From assembly GCA_900549725.1 (NCBI GenBank), contig URPL01000015.1:1-44025 (forward strand): DNA of 44,025 nucleotides. Reading direction: 5' to 3'. The first letter of the stretch is position 1; every line of letters starts with the position of its first letter. The translations under genes and the position numbers were made by a program. Below are positions 8,401 to 15,654 of the stretch, in pieces. The stretch is from an uncultured Eubacteriales bacterium (lineage in GTDB: Bacteria; Bacillota; Clostridia; Oscillospirales; CAG-272). The notes beneath the pieces are model-generated. The model was not told the origin of the DNA, ran no database searches, and saw only the letters and a list, made by a program, of their open reading frames with translations.

Positions 8401-10430
8401 ACGATCTTCGGCTGTATGAAGCGGGCGACGCAACCGTCAAAATTCTTCACGAGTTTGAGGTTGAGCACGGAAAGGTGCTCGGCTCGGTTCCGAATCCGTC
8501 AGACAGTTATTACACCTTTGGCGGATGGTTTTACGATTATGCAGGCAAACGGTATTCCTATACGCCGCTTGACATTCCGGTAATCCGTGACATTAACGTG
8601 TTTGCTGTCTGGGGATCGCTTTCGGCTCAGCCATACCGGATCCACTATGCCCTGAATGAACCGGAAACAGACGCAACATGGACTGCTCTGCTTGCAAAGG
8701 AGGCGGAAAACCCACAGGACAACACGGCATATACAGTTACGGACGGAGCAAACACCCGTACCTATATCTTTCTTGCATCTGACGGCAAATTCCATCGAAG
8801 CATTGCAGATGCAACCGAGGGCTTTGCCTATCAGGGAAGCACGCGGACCTTTTCACCGAAGGTCGGAGATCCGTATAACCAGCTTTATAAGGCGTATGAC
8901 AAGGACTTCAACACCGGTCATTATCCGACCGTTGCAAGCCATTCTATCACACTGCAATACGAGGAAAACAAAGAAGCGCCGAAAAAGAATGTATTCACAT
9001 TTACCTATGTATATAAGGCGAGTATTGACTATCGTGTGGAATATCGCTATGTCGACACGGGTGCGCTGATTAAAAGCGTACCGCAGGACGGAATCGCTTA
9101 TAAATCCACAACGGACGGCGTAGTGACCGAGCGTTTTGCCGCGGTTGAGAATTACATTCCGGATGCGTTCTTTAAACGATTGATTTTGGCAGTGGAAAAA
9201 GATGAAGACGGGGGGTATGTCAGTGCGTCCACAAATGTGATTGTTTTCTATTATACCAAAAACACCACAAGCGCGTATTACGCCGTGCATTATATGCTGC
9301 AGAATCTCGGCGCGGGTACGGAAAAAACGATCAAAAACGGAAAGTATATCAATTATACGGAATCTTCGGCTTATACCGAGGGCATCGGAACCATTGGGCA
9401 GGAATGTGAAATTCCGCCGCAAAGCTTCAGCGGATTCACGGTGGAGGAAACAGCGCTGGTTCACGGCGAAAAAAGCACAAATGAAACGTCGCTTATCACC
9501 GAAGGCTCGGATAAGAAGTATTTCAATATCATGGTGTCGGAAAGCGGTACGGAGCTTTATATCTTCTATACCCGAAACATACAGGAGTACAGCGTTTATT
9601 ATCTGCAATACGGCACGAATATCAGTGATCTCAAATCCCTGCAGTATACTGACGGCTCAAACGGTGTGCTGCATGAGAAAAAGACCGCTTGGGCGCAGTT
9701 CGGTGCTACGGTAACAGAATCTGCAACGGATATTTCCATAGGCGGTATGACCTGTATTTCAGCACAAACCCAGTCGATCCTGATTCGCTCAAATAATGAT
9801 CAGAACCATATCATCTTTTACTACGCCCCGGTGCAGACGACCATCGAATACCGTGTATGGCAATACGGCGGTGGAACGCTCAGCAAAACGCTTGAAGTGT
9901 TCGATGCAAAGGCGGGCAAGATTGAGGGCTCGACAGCCCAAGTCACGGAAGGGTATATCTTTGACGGATGGTATTTGGATGAAGAGTGCACACTGCCCGC
10001 GACCGCAAAGGGGACGGTGAGCGGCACGCATCTTTTACCAAGCAGCAATCTTCTCGACGTTATGCCGCAGGTGAATGTCTTTTATGCGAAGTTTTTACCA
10101 GATAACGGCTCTCTGACGATCGTCCGTGAGAACGGCGAGGACGACGAGAGCAACGGCACGCAGGTGTTCGTTTATAAGATTGCGGCGGTAAACGATCCGG
10201 GCTATGTGCTTTATGTTACGATACGCGGGAACGGCATCGTGACGATTAAGGATTTGCCATGCCGTGAATATACCGTTACGCAGCAAAACGAATGGTCGTG
10301 GCGATATGAAGATGCGGTGCAGAGTGTGACCGTTGAAAACGACGGCAGCATTGTTACATTCAGAGAAGCGGCAGTGAAGAAAACATGGCTCAACGGCAAC
10401 AGTAAAAGGATATCTAACAGAAAGGGGTGA
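5418..10430 (+). CDS. Giant secreted repeat adhesin (Ig-like, InlB-like, prealbumin-like C-terminal domains)
   Basis: An exported protein of about 1670 residues. The start is best placed at GTG 5418, seven bases after GGCGGAGG. The ATG at 5382 overlaps the preceding gene and gives a longer, less typical signal. A signal peptide (1-40) ends in AAAAAG. An Ig-like domain follows (about 41-148), then MucBP-like strands with 'VVNVYYFA' endings and InlB/Listeria-Bacteroides-type units recognisable by F-A/G/D-GW near residues 357-408, 899-952, 984-1041 and 1472-1525. A C-terminal domain (about 1562-1655) starts with SLTIVRENGED and resembles the prealbumin-like domain found beside SipW-type fibre loci. 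No transmembrane helix or sorting signal is seen at the C-terminus, so it must be held by other proteins or secreted. An adhesive or stalk role is inferred. Confidence 0.85.
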   Translation: MKKYTIAPKFYLGHRRLLSLILGLILLLGCMQVFPAAAAAGSPPAVVIEHNGKPAEKLILPENKKEELTAKCTPALDGIEYQWQILADGEEETWANIYDGTAQTLAVSYAMLEALLDNSGSTYIRCRVSYGGDECMSEPVCVTVEYMPDIGNDEVKGMTAAAQSPKKSIRRVAAQNDDEKMVGITINYLDGVSGLPIYSAYTGHVNVSEENYTATVISPTYLGYAPKYSAEEPAKELPDTSGTDHSALFPDSAATIELNITKDTGAQYVVNVYYFAIDVPYAVRYYFQNIHDDLYTENVGLYRTSTAKTGTIISNEKLEELIGGKTATVGFTKLYHYPEAVAADGSTVFECYYDRNYRLIKFDTAGGYGVEPIYARYGTPFLVNEPTRHGYVFAGWDELGQGGVGDETADTLPATVPDKNCTYRALWTQANTTYAVAYWLENADDENYSYIGTRKMNALSGITISPTGASDDGIGYAPLLDSTMPICGADDEPGHTHDENGCYALHAKHYVIDTDNEENQKTVVVKGDGSTVLNVYYTRKYYTLRFVYAKQLQSTGAYYVVGGSTYGFGNRAYSSWFTKDYSINNLLDNVSDWGEVEELPLPKSPSMANAEYVTGVYPSDGYDNGERFYYFEITAQYGADLTGLWPADVFGRVKVKNPESHTKNEANKNLEENGKDLWGKYAYLAGWNGEYKVQYTIENDNSTVKGLYQKLSDKLLLGTYNGTTFDYTSDQNIPRLIEQTKATVDQKEVAVSNATYFLAFFDNGADIGWSVPREWNYELFVPVFSHEAETGSDLYNAIRDAARNTSLADRTYTDPDTNKVYYYQANNKQIYRLYDRIVASDDNRITAGTMSGQTQTELTGFKFETRAGYTRYEQFQNSDTDDGRDSFTSRFFYTRSNFSITLHNHGRVYKYGELEFDSNMDSFMLDENGKLLVPEYPGTLEKNAYYFAGWYASPEGIDGTHYVEGSGYKMSAVDVTLYAKWAPKRHTVRFFQSHDDLRLYEAGDATVKILHEFEVEHGKVLGSVPNPSDSYYTFGGWFYDYAGKRYSYTPLDIPVIRDINVFAVWGSLSAQPYRIHYALNEPETDATWTALLAKEAENPQDNTAYTVTDGANTRTYIFLASDGKFHRSIADATEGFAYQGSTRTFSPKVGDPYNQLYKAYDKDFNTGHYPTVASHSITLQYEENKEAPKKNVFTFTYVYKASIDYRVEYRYVDTGALIKSVPQDGIAYKSTTDGVVTERFAAVENYIPDAFFKRLILAVEKDEDGGYVSASTNVIVFYYTKNTTSAYYAVHYMLQNLGAGTEKTIKNGKYINYTESSAYTEGIGTIGQECEIPPQSFSGFTVEETALVHGEKSTNETSLITEGSDKKYFNIMVSESGTELYIFYTRNIQEYSVYYLQYGTNISDLKSLQYTDGSNGVLHEKKTAWAQFGATVTESATDISIGGMTCISAQTQSILIRSNNDQNHIIFYYAPVQTTIEYRVWQYGGGTLSKTLEVFDAKAGKIEGSTAQVTEGYIFDGWYLDEECTLPATAKGTVSGTHLLPSSNLLDVMPQVNVFYAKFLPDNGSLTIVRENGEDDESNGTQVFVYKIAAVNDPGYVLYVTIRGNGIVTIKDLPCREYTVTQQNEWSWRYEDAVQSVTVENDGSIVTFREAAVKKTWLNGNSKRISNRKG

Positions 10431-10438
10431 CACTTCCC

Positions 10439-11008
10439 ATGCAAAAGAGACTGAAAAAATGGGTGATTGCGGCGGCAGTGTTTGTCGCTGTTGCGGCGGT
10501 CGGCGTCACTCTTGCGTTTATGTTCAAAAAGGCGAATGTCAAAAACATCTTTGTGCCTGCGGAGGTTGCCTGCACCGTTCGCGAAAAGCTTGACGGCAAG
10601 GAGGTTGCCGAAGCGACGGCAAAAGGCGGCGAAAAATCGGATATTTGCGTCGAAAATACCGGCAAGGTGAACGAATATCTGCGGGTGCGTCTGGTATCTC
10701 ATTTTGTCGATGCCAAAGGTAATGTCACGGGTGCCCAACCGTCGGTCTATCCAGACATCACTTTGCGTCAGGGGTGGATCGCGGGGAAGGAGCACACCTA
10801 TTACTATACCGAAGCCGTCGAGCCGGGCGGCTTTACCTCTGTGCTGTGCGATCCGTTTCCTTTATCGGAGAAAACGCTGTCGGACGGTACGGCGGTTTTT
10901 CAGGTCGTTCAGGTTTTTGCCGAGTGTATACAGGCAGAGCCGACCGATGCCGTGCGGCAGAGCTGGGGCGTAACCGTGACAAACGGGACCGTTACGGCAG
11001 TGCAGTAA
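10439..11008 (+). CDS. Small exported protein with SipW-like signal region, end of fibre locus
   Basis: A protein of 189 residues with an N-terminal basic segment (QKRLKKW), a hydrophobic helix (about 9-26) and VGVTLAFMFKKA. This parallels the G-x-T-x-A stretch of the other locus proteins. The rest is a compact beta-rich domain with AEVACTVREKLDG, ICVENTGKVNEYLRVRLVSHF and YYYTEAVEPGGFTSVL, similar in outline to camelysin/TasA-like sandwiches. An alternative GTG at 10427 overlaps the previous stop. The ATG is preferred because AAAGGGG lies about 12 bases before it. No enzyme motif is visible. It is the last gene before a strong terminator, and a partner or anchor of the giant adhesin is a reasonable guess. 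Confidence 0.65.
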   Translation: MQKRLKKWVIAAAVFVAVAAVGVTLAFMFKKANVKNIFVPAEVACTVREKLDGKEVAEATAKGGEKSDICVENTGKVNEYLRVRLVSHFVDAKGNVTGAQPSVYPDITLRQGWIAGKEHTYYYTEAVEPGGFTSVLCDPFPLSEKTLSDGTAVFQVVQVFAECIQAEPTDAVRQSWGVTVTNGTVTAVQ

Positions 11009-11049
11009 ACGGAGTTTTAATCGTGATTGTATTTTAGGCACAACAAAAA

Positions 11050-11110
11050 AACAGCAGCCGGGCGCCGCTTTTTTGCGGAAGGAAGCCGGTTGCTGTTTTT
11101 TATTTTTTCA
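11050..11110. terminator. Bidirectional terminator between convergent units
   Basis: A stem formed by AACAGCAGCCGG (11050-11061) and CCGGTTGCTGTT (11086-11097) has A-rich sequence on the left and a long T-run on the right. It can end both the fibre locus (plus) and the metallo-hydrolase gene (minus). Confidence 0.85.
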
Positions 11111-12040
11111 ATGGTTTGCAAAGAGCGTATTGACCGAGCGCTCGGCGCGGCAGTGCAGGGAAGAGCCGTTGGTTTCAAATACGACGGTCCCGTTTTGATC
11201 GGTGCGCAAAATCTTTGCATGAATGCCGCGCAGCCGCTGCAGCGTTTTTTCATTCGGGTGCCCGTATTCATTTTGATAGGCACAGCTGATGACGGCATAT
11301 TCGGGACAAACGGCTTCCAAAAATGCATCGTGCGAGGAGGTTGATGAGCCGTGATGCCCGACCTTCAGCACGTCGGAATGCAGGGGGGCGTCCGAAAAGC
11401 TTTGCAGAATGTCCTGCTCGGCTTTCTTTTCGGCATCGCCCGTGAATAAAAAGGAAACTGTGCCGTATTGCATGCGCAGAACGGCGGAGGCATTGTTTAG
11501 ATCCTCGTAGTCGCTTTGAATCGGGCCGAGCACGGAAAAGAGCACCGAGTCGATCGTAAATGAATCGTGCGGGACCGCCTGTGTTACCGTGCACCCCTCT
11601 GTTTCGATTGCGTCTAAGAGGCGTTTGAATACGGCGGTATTGGTTGTATAATCCGGCAGGAGCACTTCTTTTACCTTGCAAAGGGAAAGCACCATTTCGC
11701 CGCCGCCGATATGATCCTCATGCGGATGCGTAAAAACAAGCAGCTCAATGGTATCAATGCCGCTTGCGCCGAGATAGGCGCGCAGGGTATCCTTTTCGCT
11801 TCCCGGTCCCGCATCGATCAGAACATTTTCGCCGCTTGGCGTTTGGATCAGGGTGCTGTCTCCCTGTCCGATATCGATAAAATGCACCTTGAGAGGATTT
11901 TCATAAAACGATTCCTCGCGGCGGTTGAGCGGGCTTTGCGGGGAGAGAAAGAAGTAAAGCGCAAAAACGACAAGCAATGCAGCGCCTGTGAGCCAAAGCG
12001 AAGTGCTGCGCCGGGATGCTGCGGTATGCTTGCCTTTCAT
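11108..12040 (-). CDS. ComEC C-terminal-like metallo-beta-lactamase-fold hydrolase
   Basis: A protein of 310 residues: one N-terminal transmembrane segment (about 15-32), then a metallo-beta-lactamase fold. The metal-binding motif THPHEDHIGG lies at 104-113. Further fold signatures are HFIDIGQGDSTLI at the start of the domain, FLFTGDAEKKAE (metal-bridging Asp) and KVGHHGSSTS. These match the stand-alone ComEC/Rec2 hydrolase domain family. In competence the fused form is thought to degrade the non-transported DNA strand. The substrate of stand-alone members is not settled. The domain would face the outside of the cell. The start follows GGGAGG, and the gene lies 31 bases after the isomerase-like gene, so they are co-transcribed. 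Confidence 0.85.
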   Translation of the reverse strand: MKGKHTAASRRSTSLWLTGAALLVVFALYFFLSPQSPLNRREESFYENPLKVHFIDIGQGDSTLIQTPSGENVLIDAGPGSEKDTLRAYLGASGIDTIELLVFTHPHEDHIGGGEMVLSLCKVKEVLLPDYTTNTAVFKRLLDAIETEGCTVTQAVPHDSFTIDSVLFSVLGPIQSDYEDLNNASAVLRMQYGTVSFLFTGDAEKKAEQDILQSFSDAPLHSDVLKVGHHGSSTSSHDAFLEAVCPEYAVISCAYQNEYGHPNEKTLQRLRGIHAKILRTDQNGTVVFETNGSSLHCRAERSVNTLFANH

Positions 12041-12071
12041 AGTTTTTCCTCCCTGATCGGATTGTTTTTTA

Positions 12072-12800
12072 TCAAAACTCGTTCAAAGCTTTGAGATATT
12101 CAAAGCAGGTGCGTGCCTCGGTGAGACCGTCCGGCAAAAGGTTTTCGCTTTCCACGATCATCGGAATGCCGAGCTCCGCCGCTTTTTTCACAACGACTGC
12201 CACCGGCGCCTCTCCTTGCCCCAGGGGCTTTCCGCAACTGCCGTCCGCGATGCCGTCCTTGACATGGATAAAGCGGATGCGGTCCTTGAGCCGCTCCATG
12301 ACGAGCACGGGATTTGTCTTTCCGACAAACGCCCAATAGGTGTCAAGCTCTAAATCGAGCGTGCTTGCGCATTCGAGATAGGAAAACGGTGCAATTCCGT
12401 CCTCGGTATAGCCGAATTCATGCGCATGGTTGTGATAGGCAAGATGCATGCCGTCCTTTGCAAGGCGAGCCTGCATGGCATTGGCATGCTGCAAAAAATA
12501 TTGCATTTGTTCGCCGTTTGAAAGGGTGTACCAGGGAATGATAATGGTGTTGCAGCCGAGAGTGCGGTGCAGGTCGACAATGCCTTCATAATCGTTTTCA
12601 AGATCGGCAAACTGCGTATGAGTGCCCGTGCAGATAAGACCGCAGTCATCCAGCCATGCGCGCACCTGCTCGGGGGAATTTCCGAACAGCCCTGCAAATT
12701 CAACGCTCTTGTAGCCGATTTGCGCCACGGCCTTCAGCGTGCCTTCCACATCTTTTTCCATAGCGTCGCGGACGCTGAAAAGTTGTAATCCGTATTCCAT
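12072..12800 (-). CDS. Sugar phosphate isomerase/epimerase-like TIM-barrel protein
   Basis: A protein of 242 residues of the xylose-isomerase-like AP2EC superfamily. Features are MEYGLQLFSVRD at the start, YKSVEFAG, LAYHNHAHEF (a metal-binding type His/Glu element), LELDTYWAFVGK, IRFIHVKDG and a late VESEN. These supply the His, Asp and Glu ligands typical of divalent-metal isomerases and epimerases. The exact sugar or inositol substrate cannot be read from sequence. The start is the ATG preceded by GGAGAAAA. An in-frame longer form would begin upstream of the -10 promoter and is unlikely. It is transcribed from its own promoter with the metallo-hydrolase gene behind it. Confidence 0.8.
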   Translation of the reverse strand: MEYGLQLFSVRDAMEKDVEGTLKAVAQIGYKSVEFAGLFGNSPEQVRAWLDDCGLICTGTHTQFADLENDYEGIVDLHRTLGCNTIIIPWYTLSNGEQMQYFLQHANAMQARLAKDGMHLAYHNHAHEFGYTEDGIAPFSYLECASTLDLELDTYWAFVGKTNPVLVMERLKDRIRFIHVKDGIADGSCGKPLGQGEAPVAVVVKKAAELGIPMIVESENLLPDGLTEARTCFEYLKALNEF

Positions 12801-12834
12801 GTGTTTTTTCTCCGTTTTCTTGGTTTTGTTTATT

Positions 12835-12863
12835 ATTATAGTAAACTTTGGCGCCGAAGGCAA
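12835..12863 (-). promoter_or_regulatory. Sigma-70 type promoter of the isomerase/metallo-hydrolase unit
   Basis: On the minus strand, TTGCCT is followed after 17 bases by TATAAT, about 35 bases before the ATG of the isomerase-like gene. Confidence 0.7.
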
Positions 12864-12895
12864 GTGTTTTATGAAAAAGTTTCTGATAAGCAGGG

Positions 12896-12939
12896 AAAAA
12901 GAAAGGGACGCGGAAAAGCAAGCGCTTTTGCATCCCTTT
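12896..12939 (-). terminator. Terminator of the ribF/carboxypeptidase-like unit
   Basis: On the minus strand, arms AAAGGGA and TCCCTTT enclose a smaller GCTTTT/AAAAGC-type inner stem, followed by CTTTTT. It lies 5 bases beyond the stop of the carboxypeptidase-like gene. Confidence 0.65.
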
Positions 12940-12943
12940 GCTG

Positions 12944-14437
12944 TTATTTTGCCTTTGGCTCCGTGTCTCCGCTTTTCGGCGGAGTCGGTCGGCTTTGTAC
13001 GGTCGGGCGGGAGGGGCGCGCATCGGAATCCGTAACGGAGCGCGCCACACGGCGCTGTGGCGTTTTATGCTCGTTTTTTTCCTTTTCCATCACCTTGCCC
13101 ATATATTTTCTGTGGCGGACAGCTGCCAGGCGCTTGTTTCTTGCACGCAGCAGGAAAGCAAATCCCAAAAAACCGAGCAGGATCAAGAGCGCCGCGCCCA
13201 CAATTCCGAGAATATACGGCAATGCCGATTTCACCCATGCCATCGCCCCCAAAAAGCCGGAGCGGGACATGGAGCTTTTTGCAATCAGCGGTATGGTTGC
13301 GACCAGCTCGCCTTTATATTTGGCGGTTAGGATGCCGGCAATATCGCCTTCCTTGACCGGCGCCTGCATCTGATTGCCGAGCAGGGTATAGCTCAGCGTA
13401 ACATCGTTTTGAATATCGGCATCCGCCGGCAGGTAAATTTCGACGGAGCGTGCGGGCAGCAGGGTGACATGGTCGCCGGAGGCTGAGAGCGTTACAGGCA
13501 TTTCCGCGATCATGGTCGTGGTATCCACAAGATTGACATAATCGTAATTGGCATATGCCCAATCCAAAAGCCGCCGCGCATCACGATAGCAATAATGATA
13601 GTCGATGCTCTCATCGTAGGTGGAATTCATAACAACAACCAGATACGAAACGCCGTATCTGCGCACCAAGCCGACAACGCAGTAGCCGCTTGCTTCGGTT
13701 GCGCCGGCGTTGAGTCCCTTTGCCAAAACATCATAATATTTGGTATAGTAAACCGTGCTGACGAGGTGGTTGCGGGAGGAGATACTGCGCTCAGGCGCCA
13801 TATTTGTTTCCGGAAGGACGCAGTGGTCGGTGGAGGTCAGCTCCAAATATTCGACATTTTTTGATGCATATTGTGATATGAGCACAAGGTCATGCACCGT
13901 AGTATACATGTTTTGATCATCAAGACCGGTAGGGTTGACAAAAAATGTGTTTTCGCAGCCGAGCTCGCGTGCCTTTTTATTCATCTGGTTTACAAATTCC
14001 GTGATGGAGCCCGCAACCTCATATGCCAAAACATGCGCGGCGTCGTTGCAGTTGTTGATAATGAGCGCACGCAGAAGGCTGTCGGCGCTGATTTGCTCCC
14101 CGGCCTTGAGCCCCGGTTTTAATATATTGCCGGAAACGCCGCGCAGCGCTTCCTCTTTGATGGTGATCATATCGTCCGTATGTCCCTGGAAGTGCTCAAA
14201 TGCCAAAATACCGGTCATGATCTTCACGGTTGCACCGGGGGCGATTTTCGTGTCATATTCCTTGCTGTAAAGCAGCATATTCTGGCTGAGGTTGTAAACG
14301 CAATAAGCGGAGGCAATGATCTCATCCATTTCGGCAAGCTCCGCGTGAGCGGGCAGCGGAACGGAAAGCAGCAGTAAAAGCGCGGCAAATGCGGCACAAA
14401 AAACGCGCAGGGCGCGCCGGGTGGTACAGCGTTTCAT
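12944..14437 (-). CDS. D-Ala-D-Ala carboxypeptidase homologue, probably catalytically inactive (DacA-like pseudoenzyme)
   Basis: A protein of 497 residues with the overall S11/PBP5 layout: signal peptide (1-32, cleavage after AHA), penicillin-binding fold (about 35-300), a second beta domain (about 310-385), a transmembrane helix (about 400-430) and a basic cytoplasmic tail ending in proline-rich sequence. All three active-site motifs are changed. SxxK is AxxK (Ala69-Thr-Val-Lys72, codon GCA), SxN is NxN (Asn129-Cys-Asn131) and KTG is NAG (243-245). The surrounding residues KIMTG, NDAAHVLA and TEASGYC align well, so the family is not in doubt. Without the nucleophile it cannot perform the usual transpeptidation or carboxypeptidation. 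A binding, scaffold or sensor role is inferred. The ribosome site AAAGGA precedes the ATG, and ribF lies 37 bases upstream. Confidence 0.85.
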   Translation of the reverse strand: MKRCTTRRALRVFCAAFAALLLLLSVPLPAHAELAEMDEIIASAYCVYNLSQNMLLYSKEYDTKIAPGATVKIMTGILAFEHFQGHTDDMITIKEEALRGVSGNILKPGLKAGEQISADSLLRALIINNCNDAAHVLAYEVAGSITEFVNQMNKKARELGCENTFFVNPTGLDDQNMYTTVHDLVLISQYASKNVEYLELTSTDHCVLPETNMAPERSISSRNHLVSTVYYTKYYDVLAKGLNAGATEASGYCVVGLVRRYGVSYLVVVMNSTYDESIDYHYCYRDARRLLDWAYANYDYVNLVDTTTMIAEMPVTLSASGDHVTLLPARSVEIYLPADADIQNDVTLSYTLLGNQMQAPVKEGDIAGILTAKYKGELVATIPLIAKSSMSRSGFLGAMAWVKSALPYILGIVGAALLILLGFLGFAFLLRARNKRLAAVRHRKYMGKVMEKEKNEHKTPQRRVARSVTDSDARPSRPTVQSRPTPPKSGDTEPKAK

Positions 14438-14474
14438 AATGGTATCCTTTCTTTGGTTATCGGTGCGCGCCGCT

Positions 14475-15413
14475 TCAGAGCAAAACTGCGGGGTGCGCCT
14501 CGAAATAGCGCTTCGCGGCGGCGACATCAAGCGCAATGCGGCTGCCCAGCGCCTCGGCATTCGGAAAGCGCTGCTCATCGCGGATGCGCGCGAGAAACGA
14601 AACGGTGATTTCCCTCCCGTACAGATCGGCACCAGGGGCGAGCAGATGTGATTCGCAGATTTTTTCCGCGCCTTGGCTCACTGTAGGTTTGCAGCCGATA
14701 TCTGTGACGGCGGGATAAAATGTTTCGTCAACAAAAACGCGGGTGATATATACGCCGTCTGCCGGGATTACCCGGTGCGGCGGCAGGGGGATGTTTGCCG
14801 TGGGAAAGCCGAGCACATGCCCAAGATGCGCCCCGTGGGAAACAATGCCGCGCAGGGAATAGGGAGAGCCGAGCAGGGCGGAGGCTTCTTCGACCGCTCC
14901 CTGCATCAGCAGCGCGCGGATACGGCTTGAGCTGATGTTCTCGCCGTTTTGTAAAACCGGCGGCAGGATGCGGCAGGCAATGCCGGCATCCTTGCAAAGT
15001 GCCGTCAGAGTATCGGCGGTTGCCGAGGCGCCTTTGCCGAAACGAAAATTGAAGCCGCACACAACGCCGCAGGCATTGCAGCGCCCGAGCAGAATTTCGC
15101 GGAAAAAGGTTTCGCCGTCCAGCATGCGCACCTGCTCAAACGGAACGGAAAACACATAGCGCATGCCGCATGCCGCAAGCGCCGCTTCCTTTTCGCTCTG
15201 CGTGCCGAGCAGGGGCAGCGACGGATCAAATACCGTTTTTGAGTTTTGCGCAAAGGTGAATGCAGCCGGCGCGGCGGAAAGCTCCGCGGCAAGCGCCAAG
15301 GCCATATCGAGAAGGCGGCGGTGCGCCAGGTGGATTCCGTCAAAATCGCCGAGGGCGCAGACGGTTTTCTCGCGGCAGCAAAAGTCGGTTTTGCAAATAT
15401 CGTGTATGATCAT
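14475..15413 (-). CDS. ribF: Bifunctional riboflavin kinase/FAD synthetase
   Basis: A protein of 312 residues that converts riboflavin to FMN and then FAD in the cytoplasm. The N-terminal adenylyltransferase domain has GDFDGIHLAHRRLL (the GxFDGxHxGH nucleotide-binding motif, with Ala instead of the usual Gly), FNFRFGKG and ISSSRIR. The C-terminal kinase domain starts at LRGIVSHGAHLGHVLGFPTANIPL and includes GCKPTV. The length is normal for RibF. The ATG at 15413 is chosen. A TTG six codons upstream is also in frame, and neither has a strong ribosome site. It has its own consensus promoter and is followed by the carboxypeptidase-like gene. FAD supply fits the many flavoproteins of the large redox operon elsewhere in the window. 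Confidence 0.93.
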   Translation of the reverse strand: MIIHDICKTDFCCREKTVCALGDFDGIHLAHRRLLDMALALAAELSAAPAAFTFAQNSKTVFDPSLPLLGTQSEKEAALAACGMRYVFSVPFEQVRMLDGETFFREILLGRCNACGVVCGFNFRFGKGASATADTLTALCKDAGIACRILPPVLQNGENISSSRIRALLMQGAVEEASALLGSPYSLRGIVSHGAHLGHVLGFPTANIPLPPHRVIPADGVYITRVFVDETFYPAVTDIGCKPTVSQGAEKICESHLLAPGADLYGREITVSFLARIRDEQRFPNAEALGSRIALDVAAAKRYFEAHPAVLL

Positions 15414-15449
15414 GAATCTATCAAATCCCAAGAATTATTCACTGCTATT

Positions 15450-15478
15450 ATCATACCGTTTTTTTGCCCGTCTGTCAA
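15450..15478 (-). promoter_or_regulatory. Strong sigma-70 type promoter for ribF
   Basis: On the minus strand, a perfect TTGACA is followed after 17 bases by TATGAT. Transcription should start near 15443, about 30 bases before the ATG. Confidence 0.85.
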
Positions 15479-15654
15479 GTATTTTGCACGACCGTGCCCC
15501 GCTTTCATTGTGACCGCCGCATAGCATTTATCACACAATCGTTAATATTCGTACAAATATTTGCGGCTGTATTTTCAAATTCCTTTATGTTAAAATGAGT
15601 ATGGAAGAAAAGTTCGTTATTTTGCGTTTCGGTATTTTTTGTGAGGGTTCAAAA

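Noticed and set aside
15595..15654. Longer start of the SLH protein at 15595
   Set aside because: No ribosome site, and the added residues would bury the signal peptide.
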